This document shows, piece by piece, positions 1-9,451 of a DNA stretch of 64,000 nucleotides. The notes under the pieces were generated by a model that saw only the letters and a program-made list of their open reading frames with translations, ran no database searches and was not told where the DNA came from. The translations under genes and the position numbers were made by a program. The DNA is from Pseudo-nitzschia pungens. Taxonomy: Eukaryota; Bacillariophyta; Bacillariophyceae; Bacillariales; Bacillariaceae. The stretch lies in the NCBI GenBank assembly GCA_037355855.1, contig CM074759.1, forward strand, positions 868,001 through 932,000. The letters run 5' to 3'. Numbering within the stretch: the first letter of the stretch is position 1; each line of letters opens with the position of its first letter.

Positions 1-187
1 CACATAGCAGTCGGAGTTCAGCATTCTATGGAATGGTAGCTCGTACATCAACAAGCCGGTCCAATTGCACGCACTTTAATTGAATAGTAGACGGTCGTGT
101 TGTGCCGATCAAGGTTACTTTCATCAAACACTCTGATCATTCAGTATTGCATCGAATATTTTTTGATTCATCCTGAAAAACAAAATC

Positions 188-1324
188 ATGAAGGCTGCTG
201 TATACAAAAAGTTTTGCGAACCGATTCAAATTTTGTCTATGCCCCGGCCGAAACTTTCGTCTCCATCCTCTGTCATAGTTCAAGTCATGGCTACTGGAGT
301 CTGCCGATCCGATTGGCACGGTTGGAAAGGACACGACGATGACATCAAGAATCACGGATTCCCCTTTATACCTGGACACGAACTCAGTGGAATAATCGTC
401 GAAACTGGGAGCGCTATAACGAAACTACAGATCGGTGATCGGGTCGCGATCCCCTTCATACTCTCTTGCGGTTTTTGTGCCGAATGCCATTTGGATAAAC
501 CGACAGTTTGCCTGAAACAAGAACAACCGGGCTTTACTATGCTAGGAAGTTTCGCAGAATTTGTCGAAATCAAGAGAGCGGATCGAAATCTGCGAATTTT
601 GCCGAAAGGCGTGAGCTTTGTCGAGGCTGCTGCGCTTGGATGCAGATTTACCACCGCATATCGCGCTGTTCTTCAGCAAGGATTGGGATTGCGGAATGGA
701 AACCAACGCGAGGCTGTTGCAAAGTCGTCCGGCAAAAAAACGGTGTGCGTATTCGGTTGCGGTGGCTTGGGGCTTTCGTGTATTATGATTGCAAAAGCAT
801 TCGAGAACGAGGGAAACATAGAATCTATCATCGCGGTGGACGTGTCCGAAAAAGCCTTGGACAAAGCTCTCAGTTGCGGTGCGGATCGCATCGTCAACGT
901 CAGATCCCTCGGCATGAACGATGACGCTGTTCGAAAGAAGGTTCTAGAATTGACAAACGGGTTGGGCGCAGAGTTGACAATTGATGCCGCTGGGTTTCCA
1001 TCCACCTGCGAAAACGCGGTCCACACCTGCAGGCGTGGGGGAAAGATGATTCAGGTAGGCCTCCCAATCGGTGGCCGCCCGCCCCAAATACCGATGGGAG
1101 TTGTCGCCGGCAGAGAGCTCGAGATCGTCGGATCACATGGATTTTCCGCTAACGATTTGCCGGATCTTCTCAGTTACGTAGAAAGCGGGAAATTACAAGT
1201 CAGAAAGCTCGTCGAAAAGGAGGTAAACTTACAAGAGGGAGTGGAGGCGCTGATGGCAATGGACAGCTACAGTCCTCTTGGTATAACAGTGATCACAAGA
1301 TTCGATGATAAGTCTCGAATTTGA
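188..1324 (+). CDS. Zinc-dependent medium-chain alcohol dehydrogenase
   Basis: Uninterrupted 378-residue frame of the medium-chain dehydrogenase/reductase superfamily, which oxidises alcohols or reduces aldehydes with NAD(P). The catalytic zinc ligands are visible as Cys39 (GVCRSDWHG), His64-Glu65 (PGHE) and Cys152 (GCRFTTAY). The structural zinc site is Cys94, Cys97, Cys100 and Cys108, with the classic C-x2-C-x2-C-x7-C spacing. The Rossmann nucleotide-binding loop GCGGLG lies at residues 190-195. The length is normal for the family and the start gives the usual MKAAVY opening. There is no targeting peptide, so a cytosolic enzyme is expected. The exact substrate cannot be read from the sequence. 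No intron is needed. Confidence 0.92.
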   Translation: MKAAVYKKFCEPIQILSMPRPKLSSPSSVIVQVMATGVCRSDWHGWKGHDDDIKNHGFPFIPGHELSGIIVETGSAITKLQIGDRVAIPFILSCGFCAECHLDKPTVCLKQEQPGFTMLGSFAEFVEIKRADRNLRILPKGVSFVEAAALGCRFTTAYRAVLQQGLGLRNGNQREAVAKSSGKKTVCVFGCGGLGLSCIMIAKAFENEGNIESIIAVDVSEKALDKALSCGADRIVNVRSLGMNDDAVRKKVLELTNGLGAELTIDAAGFPSTCENAVHTCRRGGKMIQVGLPIGGRPPQIPMGVVAGRELEIVGSHGFSANDLPDLLSYVESGKLQVRKLVEKEVNLQEGVEALMAMDSYSPLGITVITRFDDKSRI

Positions 1325-1961
1325 GAAACTTTCTTATTGGGGATTCGGAGCTACGTTCTTAGTGGTGACTGAGGGACACTTCTTTATTTGATGTTCTCAG
1401 TCACTCTCATAAAATGTTGAGTACGAATTAGAATCTATCACCAGCACTTTCCTTGATTGAGGAGAATTAGACAGCATTTCATCCGTTTCGAACCCTTTTA
1501 CCATTTGAACTAAGCTGAATACCAATTACATCATGAGTGCACTTCACCACATACTACTACTAGGTGAGTTGCAAGACAGATTCAATTACAAGAAGTAAGG
1601 TTAGTTATGATTATGGTTACTAGTACACCTAAAGTTAGTACGGTAACCTTACTCGTATGTTCTGTAGTTGTTTTTCATACGGGTGTTTCGAGATCGAAAG
1701 AGATTGTCAGTCACGTGAATTCAATCACGGAAGGATTTTTAACCATTCCTTTTTCCGATGATTCTTCACTTTTTGACATCGTTTAGCATCATTTTGATGC
1801 GATCGCTTTGGTATGAGGTAAGGTTAGTTGAGTTGCATTTCGGTGCTGTACGAAGTCGTTTGTTTTGATTTTAGGATAGAATACAACTATTCCAGATCAA
1901 TCCTTGATCAGACACGTTGGTACGCTAGCCCCTTTCGGTAGAACCAACATACTTGTAGATC
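1325..1961. other. Gene-free spacer
   Basis: 637 bp between the alcohol dehydrogenase and UTP18. No credible coding frame. It contains one copy of the intergenic word cluster seen throughout the window (TAGTACGGTAACCTTACTCG near 1636). Confidence 0.7.
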
Positions 1962-3950
1962 ATGTCTCCCAAAAAGAAGAAAATCAGGCGCGAGTCGCCG
2001 TTGACGGAGCAAGCGACCGCAGGAATTTCGTCCGGAGCTTCGAACAGTAAACGAAGCAAAAAGTCCGAGTCCAAAAAGCCGATGTCGAAAAAGGCCCAGC
2101 GCCGTGCAAAGAAGGAAGAGCTCGAAGCGATGGAGGAGGAAAGATTGACAGCGATGTTGTTTGGAGGAGCAGTTACGAATTCCTCATCTCTTGTTCCCAT
2201 GGACAATGATTACGAGGAGAACAATTCGGATGCGGAAGCTAGCGACGGCGAGAATGAAACAGGAGAAAGCCTTGCGTTTGAGATCGATCGTGGCGGGCAG
2301 CACGCAAGCGACGACGATGCGGAATCGAAGGAGGAAGAACTCGGTCAAGCCTGGAACGACGAAGACGACGAAGCTGGGGAACTTTCTATGGTAGTGGACA
2401 ATGGCGACGACGACGAAAGTGATGATGACGAAAAAAAGTCAAACGAGGAGGATAAACCTGTTTGGGAAGATCCTGATGATGCGAAAGCTGCATTGATCGA
2501 TGGCAACTCTCGGTTGAAAAAGCTTCGACGCTCACGGCAAGAAACCGAAGCGTTGAGCAGTCACGAATTGGAACAACGACTGAGGCAGCGATACCAATCT
2601 TCTTCCCAATCAACGGCGCGCACCGACTGGGCAACCAAAACAAAAGGTCGAACCAAAAAGAAGGATGACGATGATGAAGACGCAGACGAGGCCGCTCTCA
2701 CTCTCTTTTCGACTTCGAAGTCCTTGCTGGCAAGCTCTCGCAACCAACTCCCACAAAATTTTTTGAACATAGTTCGCTGTCCCGATGTGAACCTAGCAGA
2801 CCCCAACAAAGCAGTCCTACGTTGTATTGATTTCCACCCGGCATCCGATCCAGAACAACCACTCATGCTGACTGCTGGACTTGATAAAACTCTGAGGTTT
2901 TTTCAAGTCGGGGAAGAAAAAAGTGAAAAGATTCATGGAATTCATTGTAAGTCTTTGAGGTAACGTTGAATGACCAACTTTGCTCCGATTACGCCTTGCA
3001 CAAGCTCACGTAATTTTGAATCTACTCCACAAAACTATCCAAGTTCCTGAAATGCCAATCTACAGTGCTTCTTTCTTGGGGGATACTGGTAAGATTGTGC
3101 TCAGCGGACGCCGGAAATTTTTCTATTTTTACGACATGATTTCGGGAAAAGTCGACCTTGTTCCAAGCATTCTCGGCAGGGATGAGCGGTCGTGGGAACG
3201 GCACACCGTATCTCCAGATGGAAAATTAATTTCATTTGTAGGTAACGATGGATATGTGGTCTTGGTCGATGCACTTTCGAAGCAATCGGTTGGCAGCCTC
3301 AAACTGAACGGAAGTGTTCGTGCCATCACATTTACACCTGATGGTAGTGAACTTCTTGCCAGCGGAAGTGATGGGGATATCTACCGGTACGTATGGTCGA
3401 ACTCTTTGTTGCAATCGTCACAGGCGTAACCATCAGATTCACACTGAATATTTATTCCTCGCTTCTTTCGTTTTCGATTGCTACCTTTAGATGGGATGTT
3501 AACAGTAGGCAGTGTATCGAGCGTTTTTCAAATGGTGATGGAACAATAACATCCTCCCTGGCGGCTTCAAACACCAGTTTAGCCGTGGGAGCTGAGAGTG
3601 GTGTGGTAAACCTCTATTCCGAACATCGCGCCCGAAAATCACGGTCGTCATTGTTGGGAGGAGTTCAAACAAAGACACCGCTCAAGTCCATCATGAATCT
3701 GCCCACGTCTGCTGATGTTGTAAGCTTCAATTCCGATGGTCAAATTCTCGCTATGTCAAGTCAACGGGAAAAACACGGCGTGAAGTTATTGCACGTTCCA
3801 TCGCGAACTGTGTTCTCGAATTGGCCAACAGCCCAGACTCCCCTGGGCTATGTGTTTAGCATGAAGTTTTCGCCGGGGTCAAAGTTCTTGACCATTGGCA
3901 ATGACAAAGGAAAATGTCTGCTATACAAGATAAACCACTACCACAATTAG
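1962..3950 (+). CDS. UTP18: U3 snoRNP protein UTP18 (WD40), three exons
   Basis: Small-subunit processome component needed for early 18S rRNA processing in the nucleolus. Three exons, 1962-2946, 3044-3386 and 3491-3950, join in frame to give 595 residues; the introns (97 and 104 nt) have GTAAGT and GTACGT donors. The first 230 or so residues are lysine-rich and then strongly acidic, as usual for UTP18. The WD40 domain follows. Diagnostic stretches are PIYSASFLGDTGKIVLSGRR, YRWDVNSRQC across the second junction, IMNLPTSADVVSFNSDGQIL, and the C-terminal FLTIGNDKGKCLLYKINHY. All align with the conserved C-terminal propeller of yeast and human UTP18. The start sits just before the basic MSPKKKK segment. 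Confidence 0.93.
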
Positions 3951-4396
3951 TAAAGCGCAAATTACTAAGAAATTAAACTCATCTACCTTACTTGCAGTCA
4001 CTGCGTTAGACGCAATACTTGTCATCATGTGGAAATTATAAGACAAAGTACGTCGTAACATCATTTTCACGTTTGAGTGAGAGTTCATGGTTACGATTTC
4101 CATTTCCTTATGTTCATACGATGCTCGATTGTCTTCGTCAAACGCATATTCTCACCCGTAACAAAAAGGACTACACAAACGTGTTTTGCTTGTTTTGTAC
4201 GAGATTAGATTAATAGAGAAGCATCCAACTGGCTTGATGCAAACGTTGAGATTTGGCAACGTTAGTCATCCGTGAAAACAAAACATCATCGGCGTACATG
4301 TACTTCCAACACGCAGAATAATGCAGTCGCTTAAGGAGCTTTTCGTTTGGGGATGTTATTTGTTTGCTAATAATGAAGAATAGTGGAACCAGTAGC
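3951..4396. other. Short spacer between convergent genes
   Basis: 446 bp between the stop codons of UTP18 (+) and RPS25 (-). It must hold both 3' UTRs. No further gene is seen. Confidence 0.6.
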
Positions 4397-4918
4397 TTAT
4401 TTTTCATCATCATCTTCTCCAATGGAGCGTGTGTAAATTCTTTGGGATCGGGAGATGAGGACAGGTCGGATCTTTCCGTCGGCCTCGAGGTCTCGGAGGG
4501 CCTTGCGGGCAAGTCCTCCGTTGATCTTAAGCTTTTCTACAACTGAACTGACTGTGATCAACTTCATCTTAGGAACCTCATCGTGGAATCGTTCGAATTG
4601 TTCCTTGCTGAAAAGGACCTTGTTATCGACTTGGTCCCGCGACTTTCCCTTCGACCATTTTTTCTTCTTTCCCTTACCACCGGCCATGGCGGCGGCCATC
4701 TTTTGTTCCTTCGACTTTTGCTGGACTTTAGGAGGCTGCACATCGGGAAGAACGCCAGGTTAATCAACAATGCGTGGGAATCGTTAGACGTGTAATTAGG
4801 ACTCGTTTCATGACCAGCGTCGCCGTTTCCAGATGGCGAAGCGGCCTGACACTTATTTTCTCGCACAAGGCCATCACGGTGACCCATCACGTTGATAGCA
4901 TGCTCAGATCCTTACCAT
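4397..4918 (-). CDS. RPS25: 40S ribosomal protein S25 (eS25), two exons
   Basis: Small-subunit ribosomal protein eS25. The body (4397-4735) reads PPKVQQKSKEQK, then GGKGKKKKWSKGKSRDQ and VPKMKLITVSSVVEKLKINGG, ending in RIYTRSIGEDDDEK. This is the full eS25 winged-helix protein at normal length (113 residues). The body has no good ATG at its 5' end. It is preceded by TGCAG, and 180 bp upstream lies ATG followed directly by GTAAGG. The best model is therefore an exon 1 made only of the ATG (4916-4918), an intron at 4736-4915, and exon 2 starting with CCTCCTAAAG. This gives M-PPKVQQ, the expected eS25 N-terminus. Confidence 0.93.
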
Positions 4919-5780
4919 GGTGACTTATTTCTCTTGACTACGTTAGATTGAAAGGTACAGTAAAGGGAACGGTTACGACAGCAACAAGGTGTACAGTGCT
5001 TGATGATCACAATGGTGGAAGCGGGGAGTTTCCTTCGGGCAACACCCTGAAGGCCGTCTCTATTCATTGTCTACCTCTGTTTTCTGCGCGACTGTCGCGC
5101 GAACGACTTCGATATTTTGGAGTAGGAGAGTAAAGAGGTAAAAGGTAGAGATAACTAACGAAGGTCAGACAAATCCGTGAATCATTTTTCATTCATGAAC
5201 TGTTTCTTTCTGGCATCAGAACATCGCGCGATTGAGTCTCCTCTTTTTTTTGTTGATTGATTGATATCATTGGGAATAAACCTATGACTGGTATTCAACA
5301 GGTCATTGATCCCATTTATCGTCGGATTTTATCATGTCATTATCCATGTATAGTTCAGTTCGTAAAACTCTCGTTCAGAAGAGCAATAATTGTTTTTCTT
5401 CCATAGTTTCCAGTAGATTAATGACTTTTTTCGTTTCTAACGATAATAAATATTGAATTCTTTGCGCGAATGGGGAGATTAGGAATTATTGACGACCGTT
5501 AAGATGAGTCTTCGACGGAAACTTCCAGTTGCGATTCGTGATGTTTATCGAAAGCATCGTCATTCACCATATTAACTTTTATCTCCTTGTATCCAGCAGA
5601 ACATGCCCTGTGAGACATCCCGACTAAGCTTGTATCCAGTTGCAAAATACGGTCGATACTGCTGTATTAATTTAACATCTCGTTATTATTGATTCAGATA
5701 CCGGTATTCTTTACAATACGGCATTCAGGTAGTGAAACTGTGTTAAAAAACAGTACCCATGGCGAAACGTTGAATGCCAA
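4919..5780. other. Intergenic region upstream of RPS25
   Basis: 862 bp between two divergent genes, presumably carrying the promoters of RPS25 (-) and the 5781 gene (+). Small frames here (for example 4948-5133) show no protein-like composition. Confidence 0.6.
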
Positions 5781-6554
5781 TTGCATTTGGCTTATCATCA
5801 GAGTCAGTCTCAGAATAGACGCATAGGATTACAAGGTGGTAGCAGATTCCTGAAGCAGAACATGCCTATCCGCAAAGTTATCCGAGTGGGCCGGAGATCG
5901 CCCGTTGATGACGAACGAGAAAATAGAATCGATGCACAGCCAACAGAGTCTTCGCTTTATCCCAAAGAAATTAAAGAGGGTTCGATGAGTAAAAATGACA
6001 GCAAAAAGAAAAGCTCTGTTATGCGAAAGAAGAAAGTCAAAGGCAACAAAATAAGTCCACTTGGAGAGTCCAACGGTGCTAAACGGGATCCGAGCGAAAA
6101 ATCGGTCCGTTGGTACCCTAAAGTTGCAAAGAAGCGCCATATACAAATCAAAGACATGAAAGCCGAAGAACGAGAAAACGTTTGGTACAGCGAACAGGAC
6201 TCAAAAATGATATTGGCCATGGCAAAAGTCACGGTCAAAATGATGATGAATGGAGATCACTGTGACGACATCGACTATTGCAGTCGAGGGCTGGAGGGAA
6301 AGACAGTCGTTGGGGCGAAGCAGAGAAGCAAAAACAAACAGTTGATCCGACGAGCCGTATTGAAAGAGCAGGAAGTTCAACGAATGGGTGGTGTCAATCG
6401 ACCCGAAGAGATAGCGAAAGTGTCCTTCAAGTGTTCAGAGTATATAGTTGCAGAGGCTCGGGACAAGGCCATGAAAGACCAGGAAGAAGCTCAAGAGTTT
6501 CTGCTGGATGTGCGAATAAATCAAGATCTCTTCAGGAAGGTAAACGCAGTATGA
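5781..6554 (+). CDS. Basic protein of unknown function, diatom-type family
   Basis: A 257-residue frame with no recognised enzymatic domain. The first 110 residues are lysine/arginine-rich (KKKSSVMRKKKVKGNK). The centre carries SVRWYPKVAKKRHIQIKDMK followed by an acidic/aromatic segment (ENVWYSEQDSKMILAMAK), a Cys/Asp-containing loop (CDDIDYCSRGLEG) and a helical C-terminus (LIRRAVLKEQEVQRMGGVN). From memory this arrangement recurs in many uncharacterised diatom proteins; that is recall, not a search. The true start could be the Met at 5862 (MPIRKVIRVGRR), which would shorten the protein by 27 residues. No targeting peptide or membrane segment. The function is unknown. Confidence 0.75.
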   Translation: MHLAYHQSQSQNRRIGLQGGSRFLKQNMPIRKVIRVGRRSPVDDERENRIDAQPTESSLYPKEIKEGSMSKNDSKKKSSVMRKKKVKGNKISPLGESNGAKRDPSEKSVRWYPKVAKKRHIQIKDMKAEERENVWYSEQDSKMILAMAKVTVKMMMNGDHCDDIDYCSRGLEGKTVVGAKQRSKNKQLIRRAVLKEQEVQRMGGVNRPEEIAKVSFKCSEYIVAEARDKAMKDQEEAQEFLLDVRINQDLFRKVNAV

Positions 6555-7440
6555 CTTAGTAGCCTCGTCTCATGTTGGATTTAAGGCTAACACAGCTCTG
6601 AGTCTCAAAATCAATTGACCTTCCTTTTCGAGGTCACCCGACCTCTTCCTCGAGAACAATCAAGATTCTTCAATCTTTCGATGGATTATGTACTATTTTG
6701 TCCAAACGCACTCATTTTTGAAAAAGTCCATGGTACGTGACGATACTTTGATTAGTTCATAGACACGTCAAAGTGTATGTTTTGGTCGTCGGCACTCTAA
6801 AGAAGTGATCTCTCCCTACAACACAGGTCAGGTCAGAAGACTTTTTCCCAAACTAAGTACACGATATTAAACCACTACCAATTGATGAAATAGAACTGCA
6901 GGGCCGTGAGGGCGAATCGCTGATAATCTGTATCTGCCTCGTCCTAATTCCCCGTCGGAGATGGCTTTCGCTCAAATTTTTTAAAAAAAGCATCAGCTTT
7001 TCTTTCCTCTTGGAAAACGTCCTTTTCTATCCAGAACGCTCACATTTTCGTCTTGCCTTCTGACTTTGATCTGTACGACTATTAAGCAGAAACAGGTAGT
7101 CATATCGTGAACTGTACAGTTGTAACTCATAACCCTATGTTTTCAATATTTGATCAATCTATTATAGGTGTATAAATATTTTCGTCGCCAACAATGGTGA
7201 AAGACAAGAATAGCTCGTCTTGCGTTGTTAGATCAATTTCAATCGTTGAATGTTGTTCGGTCGAAGCCAATGAATCCCCTTTCGTGTTGTTTGTTTCCCA
7301 TTCGATCTCCTGGAATTTTTCTCCCTCCAAATCCCCGACTTCATAGGAACTTGGTTGGCAGACCCTCTATTCAATATATAATCGAACGGGAAAGATATCT
7401 TTGAATGATTTCCCATGACGCCAATTGCAATGGTTTGAGT
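6555..7440. other. Gene-free spacer
   Basis: 886 bp of AT-rich DNA between convergent genes. No supported gene or clear repeat. Confidence 0.6.
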
Positions 7441-7929
7441 TCAGCTTTCTTCCCCAAATTGTGCATTCCGGAGGTGCATCCATTCTTTTTCCAATCTATT
7501 CGCCTGATTTTGAGCCTCTATCGTGATCTTTTCGACTTCGAGAACTTGTAATTCTTCTTCCGCCGCAATTGCTTCTTCGTCCATCATCAATATACTCAAT
7601 CTCAGCGTTCGAATCAGGGACAGCAGCTGCGAGGAAGCAACGCAAATATTTTCCACCGCCAGCTGACACTGTAACGAACTCGAAGCCACATCGGCGGCAA
7701 GGGCTGGAGGAGGTGGATCCTGGAGAGACATCATCTTTCCACTTCCAGCTCGTGGATCGATGGCGTTGGTGTTGTTGCCCTTTTCGAGGGCTGAGACCGA
7801 CGAGGCAGCACGCAGAAGGTTCATGTATTGGGTGGATAGACGATTGCATGTTGCATTGAGAGATTCTCTCCAGACCTCTCCCGGCGTAAGATCGGCTTCT
7901 ACAATGTCCATGGTAACTTTTGTTTCCAC
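7441..7929 (-). CDS. Probable Mediator complex subunit 22 (MED22/Surf5-like)
   Basis: 162 residues with no intron. After a short acidic N-terminus there are two long helical stretches. The first is WRESLNATCNRLSTQYMNLL; the second runs from LQCQLAVENICVASSQLLSL to EEELQVLEVEKITIEAQNQA and is heptad-rich. The size, the central sequence resembling the MED22 pattern of an ExxV..AsxsLLkLi core, and the C-terminal coiled coil fit the Mediator head subunit MED22. The match is at pattern level only: the protein is divergent, and another small coiled-coil protein could look similar. If correct, it acts in the nucleus as a bridge between regulators and RNA polymerase II. Confidence 0.5.
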   Translation of the reverse strand: METKVTMDIVEADLTPGEVWRESLNATCNRLSTQYMNLLRAASSVSALEKGNNTNAIDPRAGSGKMMSLQDPPPPALAADVASSSLQCQLAVENICVASSQLLSLIRTLRLSILMMDEEAIAAEEELQVLEVEKITIEAQNQANRLEKEWMHLRNAQFGEES

Positions 7930-9451
7930 GCTTGATTCCTCGAAGTTTTGTTGCGGTATGTATTTGAAGGTGCTTGGAACTGAATGCAGAGCGATAGAAT
8001 ATTATTGAAGCAACCCTGTAGTTATTGGTAAGCGCTGCGATCCTCGTGTCGACTGGCTACTACCGTACGGAAGGTATTCGATTAATGATGAATAAGGTTA
8101 CCGTAGTTACTTTTTTCACGCTTTCGAAGACAGACTCTTCGTGAAGGCAATGATGATGTAAGTTAAACCTTACCATACGAACGAAAAAGAGCGAACAGCA
8201 AATTACGTGCTGTACGCTATTCTGCCGTACAAAAATACTACTTCGTACTACGTACACTCCGGAAATGCTGCTGTGTTCAGAAGGACTGCTCCACCAATTG
8301 GCCAAGACGGGCATGCCAATCCAAAGGCAGAGTATAAATGTCTCTTGTTCCCTGACCTCGATCAACCTCCACTACAGTATCGTCACACAACAGTTCTACC
8401 CACCAAATCACGTGTAGTTGGAAACAGATGCAGTAGTGTTCTTCACGTGTCATTGACTACTACAGAAACCATCTTCCGTCGCAGAATTACGTGCAACTTT
8501 GGTCAGAAGGCATGATGGCTTGAAACAAAAACTGTATCAATGAGCTTTTCAACAGAAGAGTGAACGATCTACTAGTAGTAAGATTACTACTACTACTCTA
8601 GAGTAGTACTACTAGTACTAGTACTAAGACAAGTAGAACACCAAATTATTTTTTGAGTTGTTGACAGCTTCTAATACTGACAAAGACATCTCTTGGTTCT
8701 GAAAGAGAAGAACTTACTAGCCTGCTGATGCATTGGTATTGTCCATTGAGCTGCATGGTGACCTTACTCACAGATTCTGATGACTGTACTACTAGTATTT
8801 CATAACAAGAAGGCTCAAGATACTACTACATGATAAATAGTAGTAACCAAGCATGGGACATGGCAGAAATATCATATCGGCATGGACCCAATTGAAAATC
8901 CCAAGTTTTCCGACTATTATTAGTAGTAGTATTATTTTTTTCAGTCATTTCCCCATTATCGTGAGAGCGGCACTCCAAATCACTACAGGTAAGTTGCGGC
9001 ACTGTTCAACCCTTTTTTTTGTCTCGGATGGATCCAAGCGGAAGTTCACTTCTGAAAGGATATTGCGGAAATTTAAGTATTTTCAATTCTTTTGGATTTT
9101 TCTTCAGAATCGTGGTGAATGATGGATGATTCCGGTAGGGTCAAGAAAAAATGCGAAGGAAGGAAGAATTTTTGAAAGTGCCGTATCTTTTTCTGGCAGA
9201 TGGCTTTGCCCAACCAACACGTACGTGACGTTGATTGGGGGGTGTCAACAGGCAGTTACAACTGAAACAATAACATCGGATTTGAAATGGAATCGGAATA
9301 GGACCCCGTTCCAATGCCATTTTCATTCGAGGAGCATGTGTCCACTGTTGCCTTTGAATACATGGAACCAGGAAAACGTCAAAAGCAACTATTGCATTGT
9401 TCGCGCCAACGACATAACAATTCTAAGAAGCACAGCAGTTGAAAAGGAAAG
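7930..9451. other. Gene-free region with CTAGTA-type repeats
   Basis: 1.5 kb between divergent genes (MED22-like and Omp85). It contains a dense CTAGTA/TACTAC tract (8569-8637) and intergenic TACCGTACGG and AAGGTTACCG words (8060-8110). Small frames at 8207-8515, 8853-9122 and 9126-9488 show no family resemblance. Confidence 0.6.
8569..8637. repeat. CTAGTA / ACT simple-repeat tract
   Basis: Interspersed CTAGTA, TACTAC and GTACTAGTAC units with many local palindromes (for example AGTAGTACTACTAGTAC). The same words recur at 25.1-26.4 kb. Confidence 0.7.
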
